Assembly: GCA_910577955.1 (NCBI GenBank)
Contig: CAJTNC010000031.1
Span: forward strand, 1-36,626
Origin: an uncultured Lachnospiraceae bacterium
GTDB lineage: Bacteria; Bacillota; Clostridia; Lachnospirales; Lachnospiraceae
Direction of reading: 5' to 3'
Length of the DNA: 36,626 bases
Positions 15,518 to 23,937 of the stretch are shown here, in pieces. The notes beneath the pieces are model-generated. The model was given only the letters and a program-made list of their open reading frames with translations. It did not search any database and was not told the DNA's origin. The position numbers and the translations under genes are program-made. Within the stretch, counting starts at the first letter, position 1. Every line of letters begins with the position of its first letter.

Positions 15518-17002
15518 ATGCCGGAAGTAATACTGCAGATGAAAGGCATAAATAAGAAGTTTGGCAGCAATCAGGTACTGTCCGATGTGGATCTGACTTT
15601 ACACCGCGGGGAAGTGCTGGGACTGTTGGGGGAAAACGGAGCGGGGAAATCAACATTGATGAAGATCCTTACCGGCATCTACTCAAAAGATTCCGGAGAA
15701 ATCATTGTGGAGGGCCAGGCCGTACAGATCAATACGGCGGACGAGGGAAAGAAACACGGGATCCGCATTATCCACCAGGAGCTGATGCTGGGGCAGAATA
15801 TTTCGGTGGCGGAAAATATTTATATGGGGCAGGAAATAGTAAATAAGTTTGGATTTGCAGACCTGAAAAAGCAGCTTGCACAGGCGCAGAAACTGCTGGA
15901 TCAATACGGCCTCGGCATAAAGGCGGATCAGATTCTGAGAGAACTTACCATTGCGCAGCAGCAGATGGTAGAGATCGTGAGAGCAATTTCTTTCGGCGCC
16001 AGGATCGTGGTTATGGATGAACCTACTTCGTCGCTGTCCCAGTCGGAAGTTGAACTGCTGTACTCTATGATAGAGAGGCTGAAAAAGGAGGGAGTGGGAA
16101 TTATTTATATTTCCCATAAGCTCAATGAGCTGTTTGATATCACCGATAAGATCACGGTTCTGAGAGACGGTATGTACATTGACACGGTGGATACCGGGAA
16201 GACCGACAAGGATGAACTGGTTCAGATGATGGTGGGCCGGGAGATCGAGAATTATTACTACAGAACCAACCATCCGGCGCTTGAAACGATTATGAAGGTA
16301 GAACATCTTGCGGATGGACGCCTGGTGAAAGACGTTACTTTTGATCTGCGCAGGGGAGAGATCCTCGGGTGCGCCGGACTGGTGGGCGCCGGAAGATCGG
16401 AAACGATGCAGTGTATTATGGGACTGACAGGGAGAACCGGCGGGACGGTAGAAATAGAAGGAAAGGATGTCTGCTTTGGTTCCCTGCAGGAGGCTATCAG
16501 GGCAGGCCTGGGATATGTTCCGGAGGACCGTAAGCTGTCGGGATTATTTCTTCAGCAGAGCGTGGACTACAATATTACCATCAACAGACTCGGCGAACTG
16601 ATCCGTATGCTGAAAATTGACAGAGTAAAGGAACAGAAAATGGTTTCCGAAAAGATAGCGGAATTTTCGATCAAATCCAGAGGCGTGGATCAGAGCGTGT
16701 CGGAACTGAGCGGCGGCAACCAGCAGAAGATACTGATTGCGAGATGGGTTCTGTCGGCCGAAAAAATACTGATCCTGGATGAACCCACCAGAGGCGTGGA
16801 CGTAAAATCAAAGGCCGAGATCTATCAGTTGATCGACAAAATTGCGAACAACGGCGTGTCCGTGATACTGGTTTCCTCGGAACTTGCGGAACTGATCAAT
16901 ATGAGTGACAGGATCTGTGTGTTCTGCGACGGACATACCACAGGTATGCTGGAAAAAAAGGATTTTCTGCAGGAAACGATAATGACGCTTGCAACAAATT
17001 AA
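15518..17002 (+). CDS. Sugar ABC transporter ATP-binding protein, two ABC domains (RbsA type)
   Basis: This 494-residue ATPase has two fused nucleotide-binding domains, as in RbsA/XylG/MglA. The first has the Walker A GENGAGKST (37-45), the variant signature LTIAQQQMVEI and Walker B VVMDEPTSS. The second has a degenerate Walker A (VGAGRSE), the signature LSGGNQQKILIARW and ILDEPTRGVD. GGGAGGTGG lies seven to eight bases before the ATG. It energises uptake by the permease encoded directly downstream. The stop lies 13 bases before the preferred permease start. Confidence 0.95.
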   Translation: MPEVILQMKGINKKFGSNQVLSDVDLTLHRGEVLGLLGENGAGKSTLMKILTGIYSKDSGEIIVEGQAVQINTADEGKKHGIRIIHQELMLGQNISVAENIYMGQEIVNKFGFADLKKQLAQAQKLLDQYGLGIKADQILRELTIAQQQMVEIVRAISFGARIVVMDEPTSSLSQSEVELLYSMIERLKKEGVGIIYISHKLNELFDITDKITVLRDGMYIDTVDTGKTDKDELVQMMVGREIENYYYRTNHPALETIMKVEHLADGRLVKDVTFDLRRGEILGCAGLVGAGRSETMQCIMGLTGRTGGTVEIEGKDVCFGSLQEAIRAGLGYVPEDRKLSGLFLQQSVDYNITINRLGELIRMLKIDRVKEQKMVSEKIAEFSIKSRGVDQSVSELSGGNQQKILIARWVLSAEKILILDEPTRGVDVKSKAEIYQLIDKIANNGVSVILVSSELAELINMSDRICVFCDGHTTGMLEKKDFLQETIMTLATN

Positions 17003-17015
17003 GGAGGTGATGAAG

Positions 17016-18044
17016 ATGAGCTTTTTTCGGAAACTGCAAGGGTGCCTGACGGGACTGATCAATTTTATCAGGAGAAACTCAGGTATTCTGATCGGCCTGT
17101 TCTGCATGATAGTTTTTCTGATTTTAACACAGCCCGCCTTCCTGAAGGTGAGCAATCTTACAAATGTGATCAGACAGATATCGGTGAATATCCTGTTGGC
17201 ATGCGCGATGACACTGGTGATTATCATTGGCGGCATTGATCTGTCGGTAGGTTCCATTATCGCGATATCAGGCTGTCTGAGCGCCGGTTTCATTACATTT
17301 AACAATATGAACTCTGTGGCGGCCATTCTGCTGGCCATCCTGATCGGAACGGCAGTGGGAGGATTGAACGGAATCATGATATCAAGGACAAAGATTCCGC
17401 CCTTTATTGTGACTCTGGCCACCATGAATATCGGGCGAGGGGCAATCAGGGTCTACACCCACTCGAAAACGATTCTGGTGGACGATGCGCTGTACTCTTT
17501 TCTGGGGGAGGGACGTCTGTTCGGAGAATTGCCCATTCAGTTTGTATTTATTGTGTTTGCCGTGGTATTCTGCGGATTGATTTTAAACAGAACGAAATTC
17601 GGCCGCAACATCTATGCGGTGGGAGACAACAGACAGGCGGCGGAATACACGGGAATCAACGTAAGACGGGTTATTTTCTTTGTTTTTGTTATTTCCGGAT
17701 TTATGGCGGCCCTGGCGGGGATCCTCACCTGTACCAGAACATACTCCGGTCAGCCCAACGTGGGTACCGGTGCGGAAATGGATGCGATCTCGGCGGTGGT
17801 GCTTGGCGGGACCAGCATGACCGGCGGGGTGGGCACCGTGGGCGGCACGGTGATCGGATGTCTGGTGATCGGCATTATGAACAACGGTATGAATCTGATG
17901 GGAATTGATTCCTCCTGGCAGTATGTTGTGAAAGGCGTTGTCGTGCTGCTGGCAGTCTTTATTGATTATGTGAAGAAGGAAAACAAAGTGTCCGGGCTGA
18001 GAATAAGAGCGTTGCGCATATCGGAGAGGAAAGGCGGGGAGTAG
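17016..18044 (+). CDS. Sugar ABC transporter permease (RbsC type)
   Basis: This is a polytopic membrane protein of about 342 residues and the BPD_transp_2 family. The conserved cytoplasmic segment TLVIIIGGIDLSVGSIIAISG and the late GRNIYAVGDNRQAAEYTGIN with AVVLGGTSMTGGVGTV are diagnostic. An upstream in-frame ATG at 16989 would overlap the ATPase gene. The ATG at 17016 is preferred because AAGGAGG lies eight bases before it. Presumably two copies form the channel. It completes the CUT2 importer with the two genes before it. Confidence 0.93.
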   Translation: MSFFRKLQGCLTGLINFIRRNSGILIGLFCMIVFLILTQPAFLKVSNLTNVIRQISVNILLACAMTLVIIIGGIDLSVGSIIAISGCLSAGFITFNNMNSVAAILLAILIGTAVGGLNGIMISRTKIPPFIVTLATMNIGRGAIRVYTHSKTILVDDALYSFLGEGRLFGELPIQFVFIVFAVVFCGLILNRTKFGRNIYAVGDNRQAAEYTGINVRRVIFFVFVISGFMAALAGILTCTRTYSGQPNVGTGAEMDAISAVVLGGTSMTGGVGTVGGTVIGCLVIGIMNNGMNLMGIDSSWQYVVKGVVVLLAVFIDYVKKENKVSGLRIRALRISERKGGE

Positions 18045-18050
18045 GGAATT

Positions 18051-18929
18051 ATGCTGGTTACGATGAAAGAAATTCTGACTGATGCAAGAAAAAGGGGATA
18101 TGCGGTGGGCGCATTCGAATTCTGGTCCTATGACTCCGCAAGAGCTGTGGTGTCCGCGGCAGACAGGCTTGGAGTCCCTGCGATCCTGCAGATCGGACAT
18201 TTTGAAAGGGACTATCTGGACGGATATCGAAATGCCAGAAGGATTGCGGAAATGGTGGCGGAAAGGTATCCTCTTGTGCCCGTCGCCCTGCACCTTGATC
18301 ATGCAGAGAGTTATGAAGAGATTGAAAAGGCGCTGGAGGCGGATTTTACTTCCGTGATGATCGATGCGTCGTCCCTGCCCTTTGAGGAGAATGTGGCGAT
18401 CACGAGAAAGGTGGTGGAACTTGCAGGAAAGTACGGCGCTTCCACAGAGGCGGAACTGGGAACCCTGGCGGGCAGTGAAGGCGCCGTAGAAGGCACGGAT
18501 CTTCAGACAGACCCCTGCCAGGCCGCGGAATTTGCGGAGAGAACAGGCATTGACAGCCTGGCCGTTGCCATCGGTACAGCTCACGGTTTCTATACGAAAA
18601 CGCCGGAGATCAACATCGGCAGACTGCGTGAAATTGCCGGAAAGGTCGCCATTCCGCTGGTATTGCACGGGGGATCGGGCACTCCGGAAGATAAGATCAG
18701 GGAGGCTGTCCGAAACGGTATAGCCAAGGTCAATATCTGCACGGAATTTATTGCCGCATTTGGCAGACAGATCTCCGCAGAGCAGCAGAGTCCGGATTTC
18801 CGGTATGATGTGTACCGGCTTTTCAGAGAGGGAATGCTGGCGGGGGAGAGACTTGCGGAGAGCAGGATGAGACTGTTTGATCCCGATCAGGCGGCGATTG
18901 CGGACAAAATGCAGGGGGAAACTTTATGA
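18051..18929 (+). CDS. Class II (zinc) fructose-bisphosphate-type aldolase
   Basis: This 292-residue aldolase belongs to the FbaA/GatY/KbaY family, which cleaves ketose bisphosphates to dihydroxyacetone phosphate and an aldehyde. Zinc and substrate motifs are present: LHLDHAE (about 82-88), the EAELGTLAG stretch, GTAHGFY and VLHGGSGTP, followed by KVNICTE. Length is typical. It starts six bases after the permease stop and overlaps the next kinase by four bases (ATGA), so translation is coupled. In this operon it probably acts on the phosphorylated fructose product. Tagatose- or other ketose-bisphosphate specificity is equally possible from sequence. Confidence 0.92.
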   Translation: MLVTMKEILTDARKRGYAVGAFEFWSYDSARAVVSAADRLGVPAILQIGHFERDYLDGYRNARRIAEMVAERYPLVPVALHLDHAESYEEIEKALEADFTSVMIDASSLPFEENVAITRKVVELAGKYGASTEAELGTLAGSEGAVEGTDLQTDPCQAAEFAERTGIDSLAVAIGTAHGFYTKTPEINIGRLREIAGKVAIPLVLHGGSGTPEDKIREAVRNGIAKVNICTEFIAAFGRQISAEQQSPDFRYDVYRLFREGMLAGERLAESRMRLFDPDQAAIADKMQGETL

Positions 18930-19852
18930 GAGTATTGTGTGTGGGGCTGACGGTATGTGATCTGCTGGTGAAACCGGTGGACCGCGCTGTCCTCAAACTG
19001 GATACCTGCACAGCGGATGCGCTTACTGTGAACATCGGCGGCGATGCATGCAATGTTGCGGTGAATCTGCGGGAGATGGGAGTATCCGTGTCCCTGATGA
19101 GTGCGGTGGGAGAAGATTTTTTCGGCAGATATATCATGGACTGCCTGAAAGAAAAGGATCTGGGGACGGATCTGATCCGTACAGGGAAGGAGGAAACGGC
19201 CAGGAGCGCCGTGCTGATTTCAAATGCCGGAGAGAGGTGTTTTATCTCCAGAAAAGGAGCCTGCCATAAGCTGCGGCCTTCCGATGTCACAGACGATATC
19301 CTGAAGGATTTTGATATTCTCTATATCGGGAGCGTCGGTGATCTTCCAGCATTTGAGGGGGAAAGCCTTGCCGGCCTGTTTGCGCGCGCAAAGCGCTTTG
19401 GGCTTAAGACGGTTCTTGATGTGACCGGAGAAGTGGACAGGACCACAATGAGAAATATGAAGGAGGCTTTCGCACATCTGGATGTGTTTTTGCCCAGCAT
19501 CAGAGAAGCGCGCAATATGACCGGAGCCGCAGAGGCGGAGGAATGCCTGAAAATACTGGAATCGGAACAGGTGCAGACGGTCTGCATCAAAATGGGGGAA
19601 GCAGGATCCGTGCTTTTGAGAGACGGAACATTACGCAGGATCCCCCCGTATCCTGCCGACTGTGCAGATACCACCGGGGCGGGCGACGCGTTTGTCTCCG
19701 GGTTTATTGCGGGAATTACGCTGGGCTATGATCCGGAGAAATGCTGCGCCCTCGGCAATTATGCCGGCAGTAAGGCTGTGGAACAGCTCGGGGCGCAGGT
19801 GAAACTTGAGAAACTTGAAACTATTGTTCAGAACTTGACTGTTGAGGTATAA
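18926..19852 (+). CDS. PfkB-family sugar kinase
   Basis: This 308-residue kinase has both PfkB signatures: the N-terminal glycine-rich NIGGDACNVAVNLREMG (36-52) and the C-terminal DTTGAGDAFVSGF (248-260), where Asp254 is the catalytic base. It most resembles fructokinases and ribokinases. With the aldolase before it and the GH32 enzyme after it, phosphorylation of released fructose is the natural guess. A second PfkB kinase lies two genes downstream, so one may act on a sugar and the other on a sugar phosphate. The ATGA overlap with the aldolase shows close coupling. Confidence 0.9.
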   Translation: MRVLCVGLTVCDLLVKPVDRAVLKLDTCTADALTVNIGGDACNVAVNLREMGVSVSLMSAVGEDFFGRYIMDCLKEKDLGTDLIRTGKEETARSAVLISNAGERCFISRKGACHKLRPSDVTDDILKDFDILYIGSVGDLPAFEGESLAGLFARAKRFGLKTVLDVTGEVDRTTMRNMKEAFAHLDVFLPSIREARNMTGAAEAEECLKILESEQVQTVCIKMGEAGSVLLRDGTLRRIPPYPADCADTTGAGDAFVSGFIAGITLGYDPEKCCALGNYAGSKAVEQLGAQVKLEKLETIVQNLTVEV

Positions 19853-19856
19853 TAAA

Positions 19857-21380
19857 ATGAGTAACGAAATACATAAAAAGGTATTGGAAGAAGTAAATAA
19901 TTACATGAAAGAGCATAATCCCGCTATCCGGGATTCGAGATGGAGGGAACACTACCACTTCATGATGCCGTCGGGATGGATCAATGATCCCTGCGGTCTT
20001 GTATATGCGGACGGCGTCTATCATATGTTCTGCCAGCATCAGCCCTATCAGGGAACCTGGGGACAGATGTTCTGGGGGCATGCGGTGAGCAGGGATATGG
20101 TGCACTGGGAGATGTGCGGCGAAGGCATTGCCCCCAGCGAGGAATATGACGGCTGGGAGGGCGGCGGAATTTTTACAGGCAGCGCCATCTATGAAGACGG
20201 TGAGATAAAAGTATTCTATACCGGCTGCAATGAAGAAAAACAGGTGCAGTGCATGGCTGTTTCAAAGGATGGCATGCATTATACAAAGTATGAGGGAAAT
20301 CCGGTTATCGGGGAAGCGCCGGAGGGCACGAACCCTCATGATTTCCGCGATCCGAAGGTCTGGAAGCATGGCGATTTCTATTATATGGTTACCGGCGGGA
20401 CGCAGGGAAGGAGCGCCCTGCTGGAGGAGTCCACATATGCCGGCAACGGGTACGGAAAGGTATTTCTCCACAGATCGGGGAATCTGGTTGACTGGGAGTA
20501 TGTGAACGACCTGGTTGAAAGCCGCGGCGAGCTGGGAACAATGATGGAATGCCCGAACTTCTTCCAATTGGGGGATAAATTCGTGCTGATCTATTCGCCG
20601 ATGGGTATGCCCCGGAGAAAATGCGTCTATCTGACGGGGACCTTTGACTATGAAGTGGGCAGGTTTCACTGGAACGTCATGGGGGAAGTGGATTGGGGAT
20701 TTGATTATTATGCGCCCCAGATCTTTACCGATCACACAAATCGCACGCTGATGTTCGGGTGGATCGGCTCATGGCCGTTTATGCCCTGGAATCATCTCAA
20801 ATATGACACCAGCGACGCAAAATGGTGCGGCAGTATTTCGCTGCCCAGGGTCCTTTCGCTGTGTGACGACGGCAGGCTGAAGTTTGAACCGGCCGATGAA
20901 GTGAAACTGTTAAGAACAGGGAACGGACGGACCTATGCCGGAGTGGAGCTGAAGGATTCGGAGCCTTTCTTCTATCAGGCCGGCGATGATAACATACATT
21001 GTGAGATCGAGGCTCAACTGGAAGTGACGTCCTCTGTCCGCGCCATTGAATTTGAACTCAGGGGAGTGGGGGAACAATCCACAAAACTGATTATGGATCT
21101 GCAAAAGGGAGATCTGATCTTTGACCGGACAAAGTCGGGCACGATGGAAGCGCTGGCGAGGAAGTGCAGTTTTGAATCTGCCGGTAAGGACAGGATCAGG
21201 ATCCGGGCATTTCTGGACAGCAGCTCCATGGAAATCTACGCGGATGAGGGGCGCACGGTAATGACGAATAATGTTTTCTCCGCAGAAGGTGAGACGAAGT
21301 TATCTGTAAAAGCGGTGGGAGGCGGCTGCAGGATTGCGGAGATGAAGACATACGGTCTGTCAAAGGTGATTTCCTGGTAG
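19857..21380 (+). CDS. Cytoplasmic GH32 beta-fructosidase (sucrose/fructan hydrolase family)
   Basis: This 507-residue glycoside hydrolase of family 32 removes fructose from sucrose or related fructosides. The five-bladed propeller motifs are present: SGWINDPCG with nucleophile Asp44, FTGSA (106-110), FRDPKVW with Asp165, and ECPNFF with acid/base Glu231. A C-terminal beta-sandwich runs from about 350. The usual Asn of WINDPNG is replaced by Cys46. No signal peptide is present, so it works inside the cell on an imported substrate. The ATG at 19857 is preferred over a TTG at 19842 because GAGGT lies just before it. The gap to the kinase gene is four bases. Confidence 0.93.
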   Translation: MSNEIHKKVLEEVNNYMKEHNPAIRDSRWREHYHFMMPSGWINDPCGLVYADGVYHMFCQHQPYQGTWGQMFWGHAVSRDMVHWEMCGEGIAPSEEYDGWEGGGIFTGSAIYEDGEIKVFYTGCNEEKQVQCMAVSKDGMHYTKYEGNPVIGEAPEGTNPHDFRDPKVWKHGDFYYMVTGGTQGRSALLEESTYAGNGYGKVFLHRSGNLVDWEYVNDLVESRGELGTMMECPNFFQLGDKFVLIYSPMGMPRRKCVYLTGTFDYEVGRFHWNVMGEVDWGFDYYAPQIFTDHTNRTLMFGWIGSWPFMPWNHLKYDTSDAKWCGSISLPRVLSLCDDGRLKFEPADEVKLLRTGNGRTYAGVELKDSEPFFYQAGDDNIHCEIEAQLEVTSSVRAIEFELRGVGEQSTKLIMDLQKGDLIFDRTKSGTMEALARKCSFESAGKDRIRIRAFLDSSSMEIYADEGRTVMTNNVFSAEGETKLSVKAVGGGCRIAEMKTYGLSKVISW

Positions 21381-21423
21381 TGGTATCGCGGGTGACGGTT
21401 TTTAAAGAAAAGGATACACAGCT

Positions 21424-22320
21424 ATGAGAATTTTGAACATCGGTTCGCTGAATCTGGATTATGTTTATTCGGTGGACCATATCATAAAACCCGGAGAGAC
21501 GGAGAGCAGCGATTCCAGAAATATATTTCTGGGGGGAAAGGGCATGAACCAGTCCTGCTCTCTGGCGAAAGCCGGCGCCGAAGTCTATCATGCCGGAATG
21601 ATCGGACGGGACGGCACCGCATTTCTGGATGCATGCAGGGAGTTCGGAGTGCGTTCGGAATTTATTCGTGTTGTGGATGTACCCACAGGGCATACGGTGA
21701 TTCAGGTCGATAAAAATGCACAGAACAGTATTCTGCTGTTTGGCGGCGCCAATCAGGCGCTGACGGAAACCTTTGTAGAGGAGGTTTTGTCTTACTTCGG
21801 CCCGGAAGATATTCTGCTGCTGCAAAATGAGATCAATCTGCTGCCCTGTATTGTGGACAGGGCATATGCGCGGGGAATGCGGATTGCTTTGAATCCGTCT
21901 CCTTTTAATAGCAGGCTGGAGGAGGTTGATCTTCGGAAAATATCGGTTTTTCTGCTGAACGAGGTGGAGGGAAGTCAGATCACCGGGGAGAAGGAGGAGA
22001 GGAATATTCTTGTCGGGCTGAAAGAGAAGTTTCCGGAGGCGTCTTTCCTGCTGACTCTTGGGGTGAAGGGGGCAATCTATGCCGACAGGGATCAGGAAAT
22101 TTTTCAGCCCGCCTTTCCGGTGAAAGCTGTGGACACAACCGCGGCCGGAGATACTTTTACAGGTTATTTTCTGGCAGGCGTATCGGAAGGGGTTCCCGTG
22201 AAAGAAATTCTCCGCAGATGCGCCATGGCCTCTGCCATTACTGTAAGCAGAAAGGGGGCGGTGCCTTCGATTCCCTATCGGGAAGAGGTTTTGTCCCGGC
22301 TGGAGCGGGAGCTTCATTAA
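21424..22320 (+). CDS. Ribokinase-like PfkB kinase
   Basis: This 298-residue sugar kinase has the ribokinase signature GGKGMNQ (37-43) and the C-terminal DTTAAGDTFTGYF with catalytic Asp243, then AITVSRKGAVPSIPYREEV, the typical ribokinase ending. The substrate may be ribose or another furanose such as fructose. The last gene of the operon, it begins 43 bases after the GH32 stop and has AAGGA upstream. The operon thus carries two PfkB kinases of different subgroups (GGD and GGKG types), which suggests two phosphorylation steps or two sugars released from one substrate. Confidence 0.9.
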   Translation: MRILNIGSLNLDYVYSVDHIIKPGETESSDSRNIFLGGKGMNQSCSLAKAGAEVYHAGMIGRDGTAFLDACREFGVRSEFIRVVDVPTGHTVIQVDKNAQNSILLFGGANQALTETFVEEVLSYFGPEDILLLQNEINLLPCIVDRAYARGMRIALNPSPFNSRLEEVDLRKISVFLLNEVEGSQITGEKEERNILVGLKEKFPEASFLLTLGVKGAIYADRDQEIFQPAFPVKAVDTTAAGDTFTGYFLAGVSEGVPVKEILRRCAMASAITVSRKGAVPSIPYREEVLSRLERELH

Positions 22321-22337
22321 AAAACTGACGAGAACCA

Positions 22338-22379
22338 GTCTGCCTGACTGTCGGCTGCGTATTGCCGCGTTCGGCAGAC
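22338..22379 (+). terminator. Possible terminator of the fructoside operon
   Basis: GTCTGCC (22338-22344) and GGCAGAC (22373-22379) form a stem with a GC-rich interior. There is no U run directly after it, so it is a weak terminator candidate. Confidence 0.35.
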
Positions 22380-22433
22380 GGTATCTCGATTGCCTGAATA
22401 GAAGGAATTTCTCTAAAAAAGGGCACAAAAATG

Positions 22434-22477
22434 AGACCTGTTCCTTGAGGGTTTCAAATCAATAAGGTCTGTTTTTT
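22434..22477 (+). terminator. Second terminator candidate after the fructoside operon
   Basis: AGACCT (22434-22439) pairs with AGGTCT (22465-22470), followed by G and six T. It partly overlaps the end of the convergent XRE gene. The loop is long, so the call is tentative. Confidence 0.35.
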
Positions 22478-22704
22478 ATTTCAGCATAATAAAGATCCTC
22501 TTCTTCGCTGAAAGTGATCTCAACGACATCGCTGGCCTGACAATGCAGAATCTGGCAGAGTTTATGCAAGGTTTCCATGGTGATATTTTGGTTATGTCTG
22601 ATATTGCTCATAGTGTGGCTGCTGATATTGTAGTGGTTGATCAGGCTGTAAGTTGTAATGCCGCGATCTTTCATAGTGCGCCACAAGACATCGTAATTGT
22701 ACAC
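22459..22704 (-). CDS. Small XRE-family helix-turn-helix regulator
   Basis: This is an 81-residue Cro/C1-type DNA-binding protein. The start is taken as GTG at 22702-22704, preceded by GGGGGAGA. It gives VYNYDVLWRTMKDRG, the normal beginning of this small family. A longer frame from 22782 has no ribosome-binding site. The helix-turn-helix covers about 14-58 (ITTYSLINHYNISSHTMSNIRHNQNITMETLHKLCQIL). A short acidic tail follows. It is divergent from the amino-acid transport operon, so it may control it. An inverted repeat TGTATAAA/TTTATACA at that operon's -10 box is a candidate site. Confidence 0.85.
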   Translation of the reverse strand: MYNYDVLWRTMKDRGITTYSLINHYNISSHTMSNIRHNQNITMETLHKLCQILHCQASDVVEITFSEEEDLYYAEIKNRPY

Positions 22705-22836
22705 AATCTCCCCCCTTTTTGTTCTTTTCTTTATTATTGCCTTATATTCCCACAATGAACATATTGCAGAACGTGAATACATAGCGGAGTTACCGTAGGG
22801 CGGGATGGTATATTTAAAATAATTTTGATTTTCCTC

Positions 22837-22864
22837 TTGTCAAATGAGAAAAAAACGCTATAAT
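22837..22864 (+). promoter_or_regulatory. Promoter of the amino-acid transport operon
   Basis: TTGTCA (22837-22842) and TATAAT (22859-22864) are separated by 16 bases. A perfect 8-bp inverted repeat, TGTATAAA (22864-22871) and TTTATACA (22890-22897), starts on the last base of the -10 box and covers the likely transcription start. It is a good operator candidate. Confidence 0.7.
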
Positions 22865-22930
22865 GTATAAAAGATGTTAAAAACTAATATTTATACATAA
22901 AAATGCATAAAAGAGGAGAGGAGAATTATT

Positions 22931-23773
22931 ATGAAAAAGAAAGTATTGGCAGTATTGACGGCTGCAGCTATGGCAGCAGGACTCACAGCCTGTGGCGGCG
23001 GCAGTGATGGCGGCGGTTTTACCGTGACTGAGGGCGTTCTGACAGTGGCTACCAGCCCAGACTTTGCTCCCTATGAGTTTTATGCCATCGGCGAAGACGG
23101 AACGCCGGAACTTGCCGGCTTCGATATGGCGTTGGCGCAGTACATAGCAGACGATATGGGACTGGAACTGGAAGTGGTTACGATGGATTTCGACGGCGTT
23201 TTAAGCGAGGTGCAGACGAAGTCCGTAGATCTCGGCATGGCAGGTCTTTCGCCGGATCCGGCTCGTGAGGATGCGATGGACTTTTCCGATATCTACTATT
23301 ACGGCGGACAGTCTCTTGTCACAGTTAAGGCGAACGCCGCTACCTTGAACACCTTTGAGGCATGCAATGTACCGGATGTCTCGATCGGCGCACAGACCGG
23401 CTCCATTCAGATGGATCTGGCGAACAAAAATTCACCGGATGCGGATATCGTGGCGCTTCCCAAAGTGACGGACATTATCAGTGAGCTGCTTAGCGGCAAA
23501 CTGGATGCAGCCTACATTGAGACGGCTGTGGCGGAGAGCTACCAGAAAAACTATCCTGATTTGGAGATCGTGCTGGATGTTCCCTATGATGTGGCGGGCT
23601 CTTCCATAGGTGTGAGCAAAGGCAATGCAGAGCTTCTTGAGGCGGTGAACAAGGCGATCGCTAAAGCTATGGAGGACGGTTCCATGGACAAGTTTGTGGC
23701 GGAAGCAAACGAACTTGCGTCAGGCAATACCTACGAAGGGTTGCTGGACGAGGAAGGCCAGATACAGGAATAA
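22931..23773 (+). CDS. Polar amino acid ABC transporter substrate-binding lipoprotein
   Basis: This 280-residue extracellular binding protein belongs to family 3 (SBP_bac_3). The signal peptide ends in LTAC with Cys21, followed by a Gly/Ser linker. Diagnostic segments are LTVATSPDFAPYEF (about 37-50), AGFDMALAQYIADDMGLELE and the later GAQTGSIQMDLA. Ligands of this family are polar amino acids or small derivatives. The co-encoded M20 amidohydrolase suggests an N-acyl or aminobenzoyl conjugate or dipeptide, which is inference. Hairpins between it and the permease gene may raise its level relative to the membrane parts. Confidence 0.93.
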   Translation: MKKKVLAVLTAAAMAAGLTACGGGSDGGGFTVTEGVLTVATSPDFAPYEFYAIGEDGTPELAGFDMALAQYIADDMGLELEVVTMDFDGVLSEVQTKSVDLGMAGLSPDPAREDAMDFSDIYYYGGQSLVTVKANAATLNTFEACNVPDVSIGAQTGSIQMDLANKNSPDADIVALPKVTDIISELLSGKLDAAYIETAVAESYQKNYPDLEIVLDVPYDVAGSSIGVSKGNAELLEAVNKAIAKAMEDGSMDKFVAEANELASGNTYEGLLDEEGQIQE

Positions 23774-23805
23774 GCAGCATGGGCACCTGAAAATAGAGGA
23801 ATAAG

Positions 23806-23831
23806 TCCTCCCCGGAAACGGGGAGGATTTT
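23806..23831 (+). terminator. Attenuator hairpin after the binding-protein gene
   Basis: TCCTCCCCG (23806-23814) pairs perfectly with CGGGGAGGA (23819-23827) around a GAAA tetraloop and is followed by TTTTC. It looks like a terminator but lies inside the operon, so partial read-through is the likely behaviour. Confidence 0.65.
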
Positions 23832-23834
23832 CAC

Positions 23835-23906
23835 TAGCATAAAGCCGCTTGCGAAGCACGTGGCTGTTGGTTAGCATAAAGCCGCTTGCGAAGCACGTGG
23901 CTGTTG
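23835..23906 (+). repeat. Tandem 35-bp hairpin-forming repeats between transporter genes
   Basis: Two identical 35-bp copies (23835-23869 and 23872-23906) are separated by two bases. Each contains AGCCGC-T-TGC-GAA-GCA-C-GTGGCT, an imperfect hairpin with a GAA loop. They stand between the binding-protein terminator-like stem and the ribosome-binding site of the permease. They resemble short interspersed palindromes; a second role as mRNA-stabilising structure is possible. Confidence 0.8.
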
Positions 23907-23937
23907 CTTATATAAAGACTTAGGAGAGGAATACTTC

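Noticed and set aside
17583..18668. Minus-strand open frame of 361 codons
   Set aside because: It is the shadow of the permease and aldolase genes, whose protein motifs are conserved.
21196..22428. Long minus-strand open frame of 410 codons opposite the ribokinase-like gene
   Set aside because: It is antisense to a clear PfkB gene and the end of the GH32 gene, its product is rich in His, Arg, Gln and Pro without recognisable motifs, and it has no ribosome-binding site.
23835..23906. Possible CRISPR array
   Set aside because: The two repeats are separated by only two bases, there are no spacers and no cas genes are nearby.
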